The notes: a model not told the origin generated them from the sequence alone. 64,000 nucleotides of DNA from Rufibacter ruber (GCF_001647275.1 NZ_LRMM01000001.1:186001-250000), one strand, 5' to 3'. Shown: positions 18,683 through 28,000, numbered from the stretch's first letter. Program-made: numbers and translations.

Positions 18683-19234
18683 ATGGAAAACACAGAGCAA
18701 GAGAACAAGCAGTATGAGAAAGCCACCTTTGCCGGGGGGTGCTTCTGGTGCATGGTAAAACCGTTCCATAAATATGACGGCGTACTAGAAGTGGTGTCTG
18801 GGTACACCGGCGGGCATGTGCCCAACCCCACGTATGAGCAGGTCTGCTCAGAAACCACCGGCCACTATGAGGCGGTACAGGTGACCTTTGACCCCACCGT
18901 GATCAGCTACAAAGAACTCCTGGAGGTTTTCTGGCAGTCTGTTGACCCCACAGACGCCGGCGGACAGTTTGGAGACCGCGGCTCTTCTTACCAGACGGCT
19001 ATCTTCTTTCACTCAGAGGAGCAGCGGGAGCAGGCAGAGGCCTCTAAGAAGGAGATGGAGAAGCAGGGGCCGTTTGACCTGCCCATTGTCACTCCTATTC
19101 TGCCAGCCGTGCCTTTTTACCGCGCTGAGGAGTACCACCAGGACTATTATAAAAAGAACCCCAGCCACTACGGCCGCTACTTTGTAGGCTCTGGCCGCTC
19201 TGGTTTCTTAGACAGACACTGGAAAAAGGATTAA
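18683..19234 (+). CDS. msrA: Peptide-methionine (S)-S-oxide reductase
   Basis: 183 aa, the usual length for a single-domain MsrA. The active-site motif GGCFWC is near residues 18-23; [18 protein letters not shown] and the [15 protein letters not shown] segment are also typical. It reduces methionine-S-sulfoxide in proteins, using thioredoxin. No fused MsrB domain and no signal peptide, so it should be cytoplasmic. It is a single gene followed by palindrome copy 12. Confidence 0.96.
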   Translation: MENTEQENKQYEKATFAGGCFWCMVKPFHKYDGVLEVVSGYTGGHVPNPTYEQVCSETTGHYEAVQVTFDPTVISYKELLEVFWQSVDPTDAGGQFGDRGSSYQTAIFFHSEEQREQAEASKKEMEKQGPFDLPIVTPILPAVPFYRAEEYHQDYYKKNPSHYGRYFVGSGRSGFLDRHWKKD

Positions 19235-19241
19235 CCCGTAT

Positions 19242-19287
19242 TTTCTGTTTTCGGGCTGTTTTTACAAAAGCAGCCCGAAAACAGAAA
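19242..19287. repeat. CTGTTTT palindrome copy 12
   Basis: TTTCTGTTTTCGGGCTGTTTTT / AAAAGCAGCCCGAAAACAGAAA, near-perfect, seven bases after the msrA stop; a probable terminator. Confidence 0.8.
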
Positions 19288-19413
19288 CACGGCCTTGTTG
19301 TGCTGCCGGTCAGTTTAACTGTCCCGTGTTCTTGCTCACCATTGCGGTGGTGGCAGAGGCGGGAGTGCCTTGTGCATCCTGAAAAGATGCTTACCTTAGC
19401 CTCCTGTAATTGG

Positions 19414-20130
19414 ATGACCATGACCACGAAACATTTACTGGCGGCTTTCTTTCTTTTTTCCGCAGTCATTTTTTCAGCGCAGGCCCAGGAGGTGACAGAA
19501 GAGGAGGAGGAAGGGTATGTGTACGAGCAGTATTTTGATAAAAAGAGCGACGTGTACACCCGGGTGGGCCTTAGTTGGGCTGGGGCGGTGGGCTGGGACT
19601 CTCATTCTTACAAAACAAAGAGAATCCTGTCTTACAGCTTCGGGATTGGCTATACCCACTCCCTGACCTACAAAGGGGATGTCAACGTGAACGCCGAGGT
19701 CAATTTATCCCGGGTAGGCTTCAGGGTGACCAATCCGGGAGGGGCTATGGACCTGGAGGAGCTGACCATGAACTACATTCAGATCCCGGTCATAGTACGG
19801 TATTACCCTATAAAGGAATTCAAAGCCGCTTACGTGGGCGCCGGGCCTCAGATTGCGTTCAAGTCTGGTGACGTGCAGATCAAAACCCAGGGGAGCGGCC
19901 AGTTCCTGCTCATGGACAATGCCGTAAACAGCCCAGACCTGGCCCTGGTGGGCGTGGCGGGCGTGCATTTCGCCAAAAAACTGGACCTGGGGTTGGAGCT
20001 ACGGTACCAGCACAGCCTGAACAAATTCCTGAACCCGTTTCCAGAGGCCCGTCATTCTGTGTTTCAGGTGAGTTTCTTCTTTCCCGCCGAAGCCCTGTTG
20101 AACATAGGGTTGTACTTCCCCATTTTCTAG
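19414..20130 (+). CDS. Outer membrane beta-barrel protein (PorT/OmpW-like)
   Basis: 238 aa from the ATG at 19414 (a second ATG is at 19420). This start gives a clean signal peptide (KHLLAAFFLFSAVIFSAQA); a longer in-frame extension back to 19300 does not. The mature part alternates polar and hydrophobic residues in strand-length blocks (SYSFGIGYTHSL, NYIQIPVIVRYYP, KLDLGLELRYQHSL) and resembles the porin-family outer membrane barrels common in Bacteroidota. No specific substrate can be assigned. It converges on the DUF2254 gene with a 21 bp gap. Confidence 0.78.
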   Translation: MTMTTKHLLAAFFLFSAVIFSAQAQEVTEEEEEGYVYEQYFDKKSDVYTRVGLSWAGAVGWDSHSYKTKRILSYSFGIGYTHSLTYKGDVNVNAEVNLSRVGFRVTNPGGAMDLEELTMNYIQIPVIVRYYPIKEFKAAYVGAGPQIAFKSGDVQIKTQGSGQFLLMDNAVNSPDLALVGVAGVHFAKKLDLGLELRYQHSLNKFLNPFPEARHSVFQVSFFFPAEALLNIGLYFPIF

Positions 20131-20151
20131 GGGCAGTGCCAAAAGAGTTTT

Positions 20152-21396
20152 TTAAAGGGCGTCTTTCTGCCGTTCCTGGTTTTTGACGGTTTGCAGCAGG
20201 TGTTCAATGCATTGCTGTTGAGCGGGGGGGTGGGCTTTTGCTTTTAGCAGAAGGAGAAGATGGTGCAGGGCCTGTCTCAGGGTCCGGTCTTCCTTCCCGT
20301 AATCCCAGATGGGGTAGAGGGTGTCAGTGAAGAGTTCGGCAAAGGTGGTTTCCTTCTTTAAAACCCGTACCGCGCCCTGCTGGTCCTTCTCCTGTTCCCG
20401 GGGGAAATGCTCCATTCTAAAAGCGAAAAGATCTGCCAGGGCCTGCAGGCTCAGTACCGCCGTGCCGGGATCATTGATGCCGGGGCTCAACGCTTTTAAA
20501 GCCACTTCCCTCAGTTGTTTAAAGCCATAGTACGCATTCTGCGCAACGGGCTCCCCCCGGTAAAATAACACCAGCCGCTGTACCTCCTGCAGAAATTCTT
20601 TTGAAAGAGGCTGCTGGGCGTAAACGGTGAGAAAAGGGGTGCCCGCCAGCAAAAAGGTGCCGGTAGGGTGGTGGAAGCGAATCTGGCACTGGTTGTGCTG
20701 GCAGAACCGCAGCAGCCCTTTTTCATTGACGGCCTGCAGGGTAGAAGACGCCTGCAGGGTGACTTCTTGCACGTGCGGGGCCGTGAAGGAGACGCTTTCA
20801 ACCTGTTCGCGCAGCGGGCACAGCTTCTCCAGGGAGTTCTTGGTCTGCCGGTGTATGCGCTCTATAATCGTGTCATATTTTACAGACTGGGTGATGTAGT
20901 GCAGGAAGTAAATAAACAGGAAGATGTCTACCACCGTCAGGAAAATAAGGAGGTAGACGCTGAGCGCCGGCACGTGCACCCCTGAGTCAATGTCTCTGAT
21001 GGTACTGAGCAGGAACAGGGCGTACACAATGGTGCCAATGTAAAAACCCAGGACCCACTGCTGAAACCGGTTCCCGATCATGCTGTCCAGCACCCGGTTG
21101 CTCATGTTAGAAGCCGCCTGGTTCAGCAGAATCATGACCATAGAAAAACTGAAAACGGTCAAGGACAGAATGCCTGCCGCAATGGTGGCGGCAATGGTGC
21201 GGGCGGTACTGGCGTCTTTCAGGCTAATGAAGTCCCACTGCGCTTTGATGCTCTTGCCAAACGGCGAAAAATCAATGGCCAGCAACACATAAGAAAGCAC
21301 CAGAAACCCTACCGCAATAATGGCCGGATAAAAGGCGATGCTATGGATGATCTTGGAATAGTGGCGCTGGATCCAGTTGAGGTAAGAGCTTTTCAT
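20152..21396 (-). CDS. DUF2254 family membrane protein
   Basis: 414 aa from ATG 21396; a TTG four codons upstream is also in frame. Four hydrophobic segments lie in the first ~175 residues, with the DUF2254-typical ARTIAATIAAGILSLTVFSFS and NQAASNMSNRVLDSM. A soluble C-terminal domain follows, including LREVALKALSPGINDPGTA, the best conserved block of the family. Function is not established; a mechanosensing or channel-like role has been suggested only by architecture. Confidence 0.87.
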   Translation of the reverse strand: MKSSYLNWIQRHYSKIIHSIAFYPAIIAVGFLVLSYVLLAIDFSPFGKSIKAQWDFISLKDASTARTIAATIAAGILSLTVFSFSMVMILLNQAASNMSNRVLDSMIGNRFQQWVLGFYIGTIVYALFLLSTIRDIDSGVHVPALSVYLLIFLTVVDIFLFIYFLHYITQSVKYDTIIERIHRQTKNSLEKLCPLREQVESVSFTAPHVQEVTLQASSTLQAVNEKGLLRFCQHNQCQIRFHHPTGTFLLAGTPFLTVYAQQPLSKEFLQEVQRLVLFYRGEPVAQNAYYGFKQLREVALKALSPGINDPGTAVLSLQALADLFAFRMEHFPREQEKDQQGAVRVLKKETTFAELFTDTLYPIWDYGKEDRTLRQALHHLLLLLKAKAHPPAQQQCIEHLLQTVKNQERQKDAL

Positions 21397-21522
21397 AGAG
21401 ACGGGCAAGGTTGCCGTATTTATACGGTGAAACAGAGCAGAAGCCTACCCCTCCCCGCAAAATCCCCGCCTAGGCCACGAGCCAACCCTTACTGCTTAGT
21501 CAGACTCTTCTGATTTTGGGCA

Positions 21523-21568
21523 CTTCTGTTTTGGGGCTGTTTTCTGAAAAACAGCCCCAAAACAGAAA
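21523..21568. repeat. CTGTTTT palindrome copy 13
   Basis: CTTCTGTTTTGGGGCTGTTTT / AAAACAGCCCCAAAACAGAA, perfect arms, 15 bp past the photolyase stop on the minus strand; a probable terminator. Confidence 0.8.
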
Positions 21569-21582
21569 CGTGCCGCTTAACA

Positions 21583-22887
21583 TTAGACGGCAGCCAAAGC
21601 ACTTTTATAGGCCTGTAGCGCCCGGTCTCTGGCAAAGGCATGTTCTACCATGGGAGCCGGATAAGCAGGCGTGCCCACCTCCGGCACCCAGCGCTTGATG
21701 TACTGCTGTTGCTTGTCAAACTTAACGGCTTGGGCGGCGGGGTTAAACACCCTGAAGTAAGGGGCGGCATCACAGCCGGTGCCCGCACACCACTGCCAGT
21801 TGCCGTTGTTGGCGGCTAAGTCAAAGTCCAGGAGTTTCTCTGCAAAATAGGCTTCGCCCCAGCGGTAGTCTATGAGCAGATGCTTCACCAGGAAACTGGC
21901 CGCCACCATGCGCACACGGTTGTGCATGAAGCCGGTGGCGTTGAGTTCGCGCATACCGGCGTCTACCAGCGGGTAGCCGGTGGTACCGGCGCACCAGCGG
22001 GCAAACTGCTCCTGCTGGTTCTGCCACGGCACGTGCTCGTACGCCAAATGAAACGGCCGGGTGGCCACGTGCGGAAAATGGAACAGGATCATCATGAAGA
22101 AGTCCCGCCAGATCAGCTCAGAAAGCCAGACGGCATTCAACTGGTGCGCTTGCCGCGCCACCTCCCTGATGCTGACCGTGCCAAACCGGAGGTGCAGCCC
22201 CAGCCGGGTAGTGCCCGCCAACGCCGGCAGGTCCCGGGTCTGGTCATACGTTCTGATGAGTTGGGTAGGCACCCCTTTTGCCGGGAACACTATCCCATTC
22301 GGTACAAAACCCAGCTCTTGCAGAGAAGGCACAGGCAAAGGCGGGGAGGGTAAGAAATGCTGGAAATACCGGGGGGTGGGGTAAGGCTTCAGATAGAAAG
22401 GGTTCAGCTTCTGGAGCCACTTCTTTTTGTACGCCCCAAACACCTGGTAGGGGGTGCCATTGTCTTTCACCACCTCGTGCTTCTCAAAGATCACCTGGTC
22501 TTTGTACGTGTGGAAGGCAATGCCCCGCCCTTGCAGAAACTCCTGCACCTGCTGATCACGGGAGCGGGCCGCCGGTTCATAGTCATGGTTGGCAAAGACT
22601 TCCCGCACCGGGTACCGCGCTGCCAGCTGCCTCATCATGTCCAGGGGGGTACCATGCAGCACCAGCAGCGAAGAGCCCAACTGCTCCAGCTCACGGCGCA
22701 GCGCCAGTACCGTTTGGTGCAGAAAGCTCACCCGCGGGTCCTCCCTGCTGGGTAAGCGGGAGAGTATGTCTGTGTCAAAGAGAAAGACAGGCAACACAGG
22801 GGTACCTGCCTGGAGCGCATGGTACAGGCCGGCATTGTCCTGCAGACGCAGGTCGCGCCGGAACCAGAAAACAGAGATGGGTGACAA
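21583..22887 (-). CDS. phrB: Deoxyribodipyrimidine photolyase (cryptochrome/photolyase family)
   Basis: 434 aa if translation starts at the TTG at 22887 (MSPISVFWFRRDLRLQDN), the position where the family begins. An upstream extension to 23094 is open but has no family resemblance and overlaps the divergent kinase. The N-terminal antenna-binding Rossmann domain is followed by a helical FAD domain with LIWRDFFMMILFHFP, VDAGMRELNATGFMHNRVRM and the C-terminal FNPAAQAVKFDKQ...YIKRWVPE. The enzyme repairs cyclobutane pyrimidine dimers with blue light. It faces the histidine kinase gene across 192 bp. Confidence 0.92.
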   Translation of the reverse strand: MSPISVFWFRRDLRLQDNAGLYHALQAGTPVLPVFLFDTDILSRLPSREDPRVSFLHQTVLALRRELEQLGSSLLVLHGTPLDMMRQLAARYPVREVFANHDYEPAARSRDQQVQEFLQGRGIAFHTYKDQVIFEKHEVVKDNGTPYQVFGAYKKKWLQKLNPFYLKPYPTPRYFQHFLPSPPLPVPSLQELGFVPNGIVFPAKGVPTQLIRTYDQTRDLPALAGTTRLGLHLRFGTVSIREVARQAHQLNAVWLSELIWRDFFMMILFHFPHVATRPFHLAYEHVPWQNQQEQFARWCAGTTGYPLVDAGMRELNATGFMHNRVRMVAASFLVKHLLIDYRWGEAYFAEKLLDFDLAANNGNWQWCAGTGCDAAPYFRVFNPAAQAVKFDKQQQYIKRWVPEVGTPAYPAPMVEHAFARDRALQAYKSALAAV

Positions 22888-23079
22888 GGGTAAAGCAGCT
22901 AAGAGGTGGTACTGGTAAAGTTTCGCCTGTGAAACAGGAGAAGCCGTGAAAAGTTTGGGTTTTGCCCGTACTATTGCGGTTTTTCCCTCTTGCGTTGGCT
23001 GCCCGGCCTGGGCAGATGTACAAGTGCTGCGAATATTTAGTAATATTAAGAAAAATGAATTTATTTCAGGAATGTACAC

Positions 23080-24450
23080 ATGAACGGGTGGCAACGGTAC
23101 AGGAACTATGTGATGGGCAACACCATTGGCCCCATTGAACCTAACCTGAAAGACCTGTCCTTCTGGAGGGATTATCTGTTCGCCAATGTGTTGCTGTACA
23201 GCATTCCGGTAAGTCTGGTGGCCCTGGTGCCTTGTCTGGTGGCCGCTTACATCAATGGACAGGACGTGCTCGCTTGTATTGAGCTGTTCGCCTTCTGCAC
23301 CATGCTGCTGATCACCTTTACCCGGCGTTTGCGCCTGCAGGTGAAAAAGACGTTTCTGGTGGTGCTGCTCTACCTGCTGGCCGTGAGCCTGACTGTTTTT
23401 CTGGGCACGTTTGGCCCCGGGGTGCTGTACCTGTGGGCGGTGACCATCTTTACCGCCCTCACGTTTTCGCCCAAAAAGGCCTATCTCACGGTGGCGGTGA
23501 ATTGCGTACTCTGCCTGGGCTTTGGCGTGGTCATTCAGTACCGGCTCTTTGACCTGCCTTTGCTGGAACTGTACAGCACCAGTGGCTGGATAGTCTTTTC
23601 TGTGAACCTGCTGTTTTTAAGCCTGATCACGTCTGCCCTGCTAGACCTTGTGTTTACCGGCCTGCAGAAAACCATTGTGCGCGAGGCAAACCTGAAACGG
23701 AGGCTCAAAGAGAAGGGAAAGCACCTGGGCCAGATGCTGATCACCGTGAAAAGCCAGAACGAGGAACTGGAGCGGTTTGCCTACATCGCCTCGCATGACC
23801 TGCAGGAGCCGCTGCGCACCATTTCTTCCCTGGTAGACCATCTGGAGAGCCAGAACCAGGGGCGGTTAGATGAGCCCTCACAGATGTACCTGCGTTTTCT
23901 GAGGCAGTCTGTGCACCGCATGCGGGCCCTCATTACGGGGCTGCTGGAGTACTCGCGCATTGGCAAAGAAAATGCCCTGGAATGGGTCAACTGCCAGACC
24001 CTGCTGGAGACGGTGCTGGCCGACCTGGACACGTTTATCAAAGAAAAGGAGGCTGAGATTCAGGCAGACAACCTGCCGCAGTTGCAGGGGTATGCGCTGG
24101 AGATCAAGCAGTTGTTTCAGAATCTGATCAGCAATGCCCTCAAGTTTCAGCGGCCAGGCACCCAACCATGCCTTCAGATAAAGGTCCAAAAGCTGGACAA
24201 GCACTGGCTTTTTTCTTTTATTGACAACGGAATTGGCATTGAACCTAAGTTTCAGGACAAAGTCTTTGCTATTTTCCAGCGTCTTCACCCAAAGTCAAGG
24301 TATGAGGGTACCGGTATAGGGCTCGCGTACTGCCGTAAGATTGTGGAGCTGCACGGCGGCAAAATCTGGGTGGAACCAAACCCGGAGGGGGGGAGCATTT
24401 TCCGCTTTAGCCTACCGCTTACCAAAGAACAATGCTTACCAGAAGCCTGA
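23080..24450 (+). CDS. Membrane sensor histidine kinase
   Basis: 456 aa. Six or so hydrophobic segments lie in residues 30-205, followed by a short coiled coil (about 205-225) and HisKA with phospho-accepting His in FAYIASHDLQEPLRTISS near residue 240. The HATPase_c domain has NLISNALKFQ (N box), DNGIGIEP (G1) and GTGIGLAYC (G2). The input signal is not evident. The response regulator gene overlaps its 3' end by 19 bp, so the two form one operon and a likely pair. Confidence 0.93.
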   Translation: MNGWQRYRNYVMGNTIGPIEPNLKDLSFWRDYLFANVLLYSIPVSLVALVPCLVAAYINGQDVLACIELFAFCTMLLITFTRRLRLQVKKTFLVVLLYLLAVSLTVFLGTFGPGVLYLWAVTIFTALTFSPKKAYLTVAVNCVLCLGFGVVIQYRLFDLPLLELYSTSGWIVFSVNLLFLSLITSALLDLVFTGLQKTIVREANLKRRLKEKGKHLGQMLITVKSQNEELERFAYIASHDLQEPLRTISSLVDHLESQNQGRLDEPSQMYLRFLRQSVHRMRALITGLLEYSRIGKENALEWVNCQTLLETVLADLDTFIKEKEAEIQADNLPQLQGYALEIKQLFQNLISNALKFQRPGTQPCLQIKVQKLDKHWLFSFIDNGIGIEPKFQDKVFAIFQRLHPKSRYEGTGIGLAYCRKIVELHGGKIWVEPNPEGGSIFRFSLPLTKEQCLPEA

Positions 24451-24854
24451 ATATCTTGTTGGTTGATGATGATGACACCACTAACTTTCTGCACACGCTA
24501 ACCCTGCAGGCGTCTGGCGTGCCCCATACACTCAACGTAGTAGAGACCGTGCCAGACGCTCTGGCCATCTTCCAGGACCAAACCATCCCAGCCACGCAAC
24601 TGCCCCACCTAGTCTTCCTGGACCTGAACCTGCCCGGCCACACCGGGTTTGACTTCCTGGATGAGTACCGGAAACTAGCAAAAGACACGGCTACCAAGCC
24701 GGTCATTGTGGTCTTGTCAGCCTCTGTGAACCACGAAGACGAAAAAAAAGCCCTCCAGGCCCCGGAGGTGGCTGCGTTCAGGAGCAAACCTTTGTCGGTG
24801 GCCATGGTACACCAGATCATCAGCACCTATTTCCCTGACCTGGGCACAGCCTAG
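24432..24854 (+). CDS. Single-domain response regulator (CheY-like)
   Basis: 140 aa receiver domain with no output domain. Acidic pocket LLVDDDDTT near residues 9-17, phospho-accepting Asp in VFLDLNLPG near 62, Ser/Thr switch in VVLSAS near 97 and the conserved Lys in FRSKPLS near 118. The NFLH... block and insertion-rich loop match the rcp1-like receivers found with Bacteroidota kinases. Overlap with the kinase gene suggests translational coupling. Confidence 0.93.
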   Translation: MLTRSLNILLVDDDDTTNFLHTLTLQASGVPHTLNVVETVPDALAIFQDQTIPATQLPHLVFLDLNLPGHTGFDFLDEYRKLAKDTATKPVIVVLSASVNHEDEKKALQAPEVAAFRSKPLSVAMVHQIISTYFPDLGTA

Positions 24855-24893
24855 GTTGAACGCTTTGCCTCGGTGACAGCCGGCCTCCCGCTA

Positions 24894-24940
24894 TTTTCTG
24901 TTTTAGCGCTGTTTTTTGAAAATCAGGCCTAAAACAGGAA
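24894..24940. repeat. CTGTTTT palindrome copy 14
   Basis: ATTTTCTGTTTTAGCGCTGTTTTT / GAAAATCAGGCCTAAAACAGGAA about 40 bp after the response regulator gene. Confidence 0.7.
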
Positions 24941-25013
24941 GCCACCCTCTTCTACTATCCATTTGGTTCAAGTTCGGCCTAAGAACGTTATAACTTTCTG
25001 AGGGGGCGGCAGT

Positions 25014-25763
25014 ATGTTGGTAACAATGGTGAAGGAGGCGCTTTTTAAATTTCATGGTCCCCTGCGGGACTTCTACCCGCTGAACCGGAAACCGGATTGG
25101 GGAACGTATAGGTTTACCGGATCGCCGGCCGTAAAAGATGCCGTTGAGGCGCTTGGGGTGCCGCACCCTGAGGTGGGTGCCATTCTCCTGAACGGCAAGT
25201 CTGTGCGCTTCAAATAACCTTTGCCTCCAGGTGCCCGCGTAGAAGTCTTTGCCCACGCTGAGGCGCCCCCGGGTACTGAACCCCTGCTGCCCGCAGTTTC
25301 GCCACCGGGCTTACCCGTTTTTGTGGTAGATGTACATCTGGGAACGCTGGCGCGGGCGCTCCGGCTGCTGGGATTTGATACTGTGTACGCCCAGGAGATG
25401 CCAGATGCGGCCATTGCCGCCGTTGCCGAGCGGGAGGAGCGGGTGGTGCTCACCAGAGACGTGGGCCTGTTGAAGCACAGAAAGGTGCAATGGGGCTATT
25501 GGCTCCGGTCCCAGCACACCCGCCCACAGCTGGAGGAAGTAATCAGGCGGTATGATCTAAAGCCGTGGTTCCAGCCATTTACCCGCTGCACCGTCTGCAA
25601 CGGCACCTTAACAGAAGTGCCAAAAGAAGCTGTGCAGGAGCGGCTTCCGCCGAAAACAAAGTTGTACTTCCATGAATTCTTCCAGTGCGCCAGCTGCCGG
25701 CGGGTCTACTGGAAAGGATCCCACTATGACCGCATGCGTACGTTTCTGGGCCAGCTTGAATGA
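25014..25763 (+). pseudogene. Mut7-C RNase domain protein with ubiquitin-like N-terminus, interrupted by an in-frame TAA
   Basis: A single reading frame of 250 codons is broken by TAA at 25215-25217. Before it, about 67 residues match the Mut7-C ubiquitin-like domain (VKDAVEALGVPHPEVGAILLNGKSV). After it, the domain resumes in the same frame (PPGARVEVF) and leads into the Mut7-C RNase domain: FVVDVHLGTLARALRLLGFDT, VVLTRDVGLLKHRKV, and two CxxC pairs (RCTVCNG, QCASCRR) of a zinc ribbon. No good start codon lies near 25221. The gene is either a recent nonsense mutant, a readthrough case or a sequence error. Function of the family is presumed RNA processing by a PIN-like nuclease. Confidence 0.85.
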
Positions 25764-25790
25764 AGTGGGGCGGGTCTTGTAGGGGGAGCG

Positions 25791-25827
25791 TTTATGGCCT
25801 GTTTTTTCCTAAACAGCCTCAAAACAG
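25791..25827. repeat. CTGTTTT palindrome copy 15 (short)
   Basis: TTTATGGCCTGTTTTTTCC / AAACAGCCTCAAAACAG; the outer left arm is lost. It lies 25 bp before copy 16. Confidence 0.55.
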
Positions 25828-25851
25828 CGGGGAGAAAAGTTTTCCCCTGCC

Positions 25852-25893
25852 GTTTGTTTTGGAGCTGATTTCAGCAAAACAGCTCCAAAACAG
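25852..25893. repeat. CTGTTTT palindrome copy 16
   Basis: TTTGTTTTGGAGCTGATTT / AAAACAGCTCCAAAACAGG, second of two copies in tandem between the Mut7-C gene and the membrane protein gene. Confidence 0.65.
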
Positions 25894-25967
25894 GTCGCCA
25901 GCCGCCCCTTTACAAAACGCAGCCCTCCATTTCAAACCTACTGCCTCATAGTTCTGTTTAGGGAAAT

Positions 25968-26630
25968 ATGTTACAGAACCCACAACATCTGAACGAAACC
26001 GTTTCCCACCTGTTGATGATTGGCAGCGGTATCTTCTGGACCATCACCTACCTCCTGATCCTTCGGCGCGGCTTCCTGGACAAAACCTACGGCATGCCCA
26101 TGGCGGCACTCTGCGCCAATGTCTCCTGGGAGTTCATCTTCTCCTTTGTGTTCCCGCACCCGCAGCCCCAGCTCTTCATTGATTACCTGTGGCTTCTCTT
26201 TGACGTGGGCATTCTCTGGCAATACATCAGGTACGGCCGAAGCAGTTTTCCGGAGCAGCTGCCCCAGAACCTGTTTTACCCCGCGTTCCTGTTTTCGCTG
26301 GTGTTCGCCGCCCTTCTCATTGCGGTGATCTCTGTGGAGTTTAACGAGTACATTGGCATTTATGCCGCCTTTGGGCAGAACCTGATGATGTCTATCCTGT
26401 TTGTGCATCTGTTCCTGAAACGGAAGGGCGTGCAGGGGCAGTCGGTCTACATTGCCCTGGCGAAGATGGTGGGGACCATCTTTCCGTCGGTGCTGTTTTA
26501 CCTTTATTTTCCGGGGTCTTATCTGCTGCTGCTGCTGTACGGCGGCATCTTTGTCTTTGACCTTGTTTATTTTCTGCTGCTCTACTTCCAGCTCAGGCGG
26601 GAAGGGGAGAACCCCTGGGCCAGGCTGTAG
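25968..26630 (+). CDS. Seven-helix membrane protein, transmembrane terpene cyclase-like
   Basis: 220 aa with about seven hydrophobic helices covering almost the whole length. NVSWEFIFSFVFP near residues 46-58 and WLLFDVGILWQYIRYG near 72-87 resemble the conserved acidic motifs of the small integral-membrane terpene cyclases (PaxB/AndB type), in which Glu and Asp protonate the substrate. Function by similarity only. Many bacterial members of this fold have no known substrate, and no prenyltransferase or other terpenoid gene lies nearby. Confidence 0.55.
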   Translation: MLQNPQHLNETVSHLLMIGSGIFWTITYLLILRRGFLDKTYGMPMAALCANVSWEFIFSFVFPHPQPQLFIDYLWLLFDVGILWQYIRYGRSSFPEQLPQNLFYPAFLFSLVFAALLIAVISVEFNEYIGIYAAFGQNLMMSILFVHLFLKRKGVQGQSVYIALAKMVGTIFPSVLFYLYFPGSYLLLLLYGGIFVFDLVYFLLLYFQLRREGENPWARL

Positions 26631-27031
26631 ACTTACCCGCCGTATACTTGCCTTGTGCCGGTAGCCCTCATTGCAGAACTTGCGTTAAAAGCATGTTTAC
26701 CGGTTGGGTTTAACAGGCAAAATGTGCCAGACAAAGGTTCTACGGAAGCCGTTCTTAAACCACGTAAAAGTGTTACGGGGCGGGAAACGGGTGAGCGCAG
26801 GTTCCTGTAGGGCGTTTTACCGCGTAAAAGACAGGTGTAAACATAGAAGCTGTTTAGAGTTTTCCGGTTTCAGCATCCAGCGGCTTGTGCCTACGTTTTA
26901 GGGCTACTTTTAAAAAACAGCCCGGAAACAGAAGCTTCTAACAGGGCACCGGTGTACGCTGGTGCCCGGGGCTGACCAGCAGACGCTACACAACTTCAAG
27001 AAGGAAAGAACAGCCAAAAACAGACGCGAAC
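26631..27031. other. Intergenic stretch with one palindrome
   Basis: No gene recognised. It contains palindrome copy 17 and probably the promoter of the aldo/keto reductase gene; no box could be assigned. Confidence 0.45.
26892..26934. repeat. CTGTTTT palindrome copy 17 (asymmetric, inverted orientation)
   Basis: Drifted left arm ACGTTTTAGGGCTACTTTT and standard right arm AAAACAGCCCGGAAACAGAAG, the same form as copies 3 and 8. Confidence 0.65.
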
Positions 27032-27928
27032 ATGGAGTATCACCAATTGGGCACCTCAGACCTGCACGTCAGCACCCTCAGCTTTGGGTGCATGTCTTTG
27101 AAAGGAACCCCTTCAGAAAACGCCACACTGCTGCGGCAGGCCCTGGCGGGCGGCATCAACTTCTTTGACACCGCCGACCTATATGACCAGGGCGGGAACG
27201 AAGAAACCGTGGGCAAAGCCTTCAAAGGCGTGCGGGACCAGGTGATACTGGCCACCAAAGTAGGAAACCAGTGGCGCCCAGACGGCAGCGGCTGGGACTG
27301 GAACCCCGGCAAAGCCTACATTCTGCAGGCGGTAGAGCAGAGCCTGCGGCGGCTGCAAACAGACTACATTGACCTGTACCAGTTACACGGCGGCACCCTG
27401 GAAGATCCCATAGAGGAGACCATTGAGGCTTTTGAACTGCTGCAGCAGCAGGGCAAGATCAGGTACTACGGTATTTCCTCCATCAGGCCCAATGTGATCA
27501 GGGAGTATGTGCGGCGGGCCAACCTGGTGAGCCTGATGATGCAGTACAGCCTGCTGGACCGCAGACCCGAGGAAGAAGTGCTGGATCTGCTCCAGCAGCA
27601 CCAGATCAGCGTTTTAGCCCGCGGAAGCCTGGCCCAGGGATTGCTGCTCGGGAAGCCCGCAAAAGCATATTTGGACCTTTCTGCCGGGCAGGTGGCAAAA
27701 ATGGCCTCGGCCGTTCAGGCCCTGGCAACCCAAGATGCTTCAGAGCTCGCCCTGGCGGTACAGTATGTGCTGCAGGCGCCAGCGGTGGCTACAGCCGTTC
27801 TGGGAGTGCGAACCCGGGAGCAGTTGGCGCAGCTGCTGGCGGCAGCCAGGGCGGCACCGCTTGCCCCCCAACAGGTAGCAATGCTGCAACAACTTCTGCC
27901 TGCGGCCACCTATGCGCAGCACCGTTAA
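27032..27928 (+). CDS. Aldo/keto reductase
   Basis: 298 aa TIM-barrel oxidoreductase. The catalytic tetrad is visible as Asp and Tyr in NFFDTADLYDQGGNE near residues 45-58, Lys in ILATKVG near 76 and His in YQLHGG near 115. The NADPH-binding C-terminal part includes VLARGSLAQGLL. The physiological substrate is unknown. It resembles the following reductase gene only at family level, from which it is separated by palindrome copy 18. Confidence 0.92.
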   Translation: MEYHQLGTSDLHVSTLSFGCMSLKGTPSENATLLRQALAGGINFFDTADLYDQGGNEETVGKAFKGVRDQVILATKVGNQWRPDGSGWDWNPGKAYILQAVEQSLRRLQTDYIDLYQLHGGTLEDPIEETIEAFELLQQQGKIRYYGISSIRPNVIREYVRRANLVSLMMQYSLLDRRPEEEVLDLLQQHQISVLARGSLAQGLLLGKPAKAYLDLSAGQVAKMASAVQALATQDASELALAVQYVLQAPAVATAVLGVRTREQLAQLLAAARAAPLAPQQVAMLQQLLPAATYAQHR

Positions 27929-28000
27929 CAGTGGCAGGCCGTAAAGGCATATCTTAGATCCAGTTTTACAGTATATACTAGTAGCCCGTCTGCAAAGGAG

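Noticed and set aside
22888-23094. 69-codon N-terminal extension of the photolyase
   Set aside because: Photolyase homology starts at SPISVFWFRRDLR; the extension overlaps the kinase start and is AT-rich non-coding in character.
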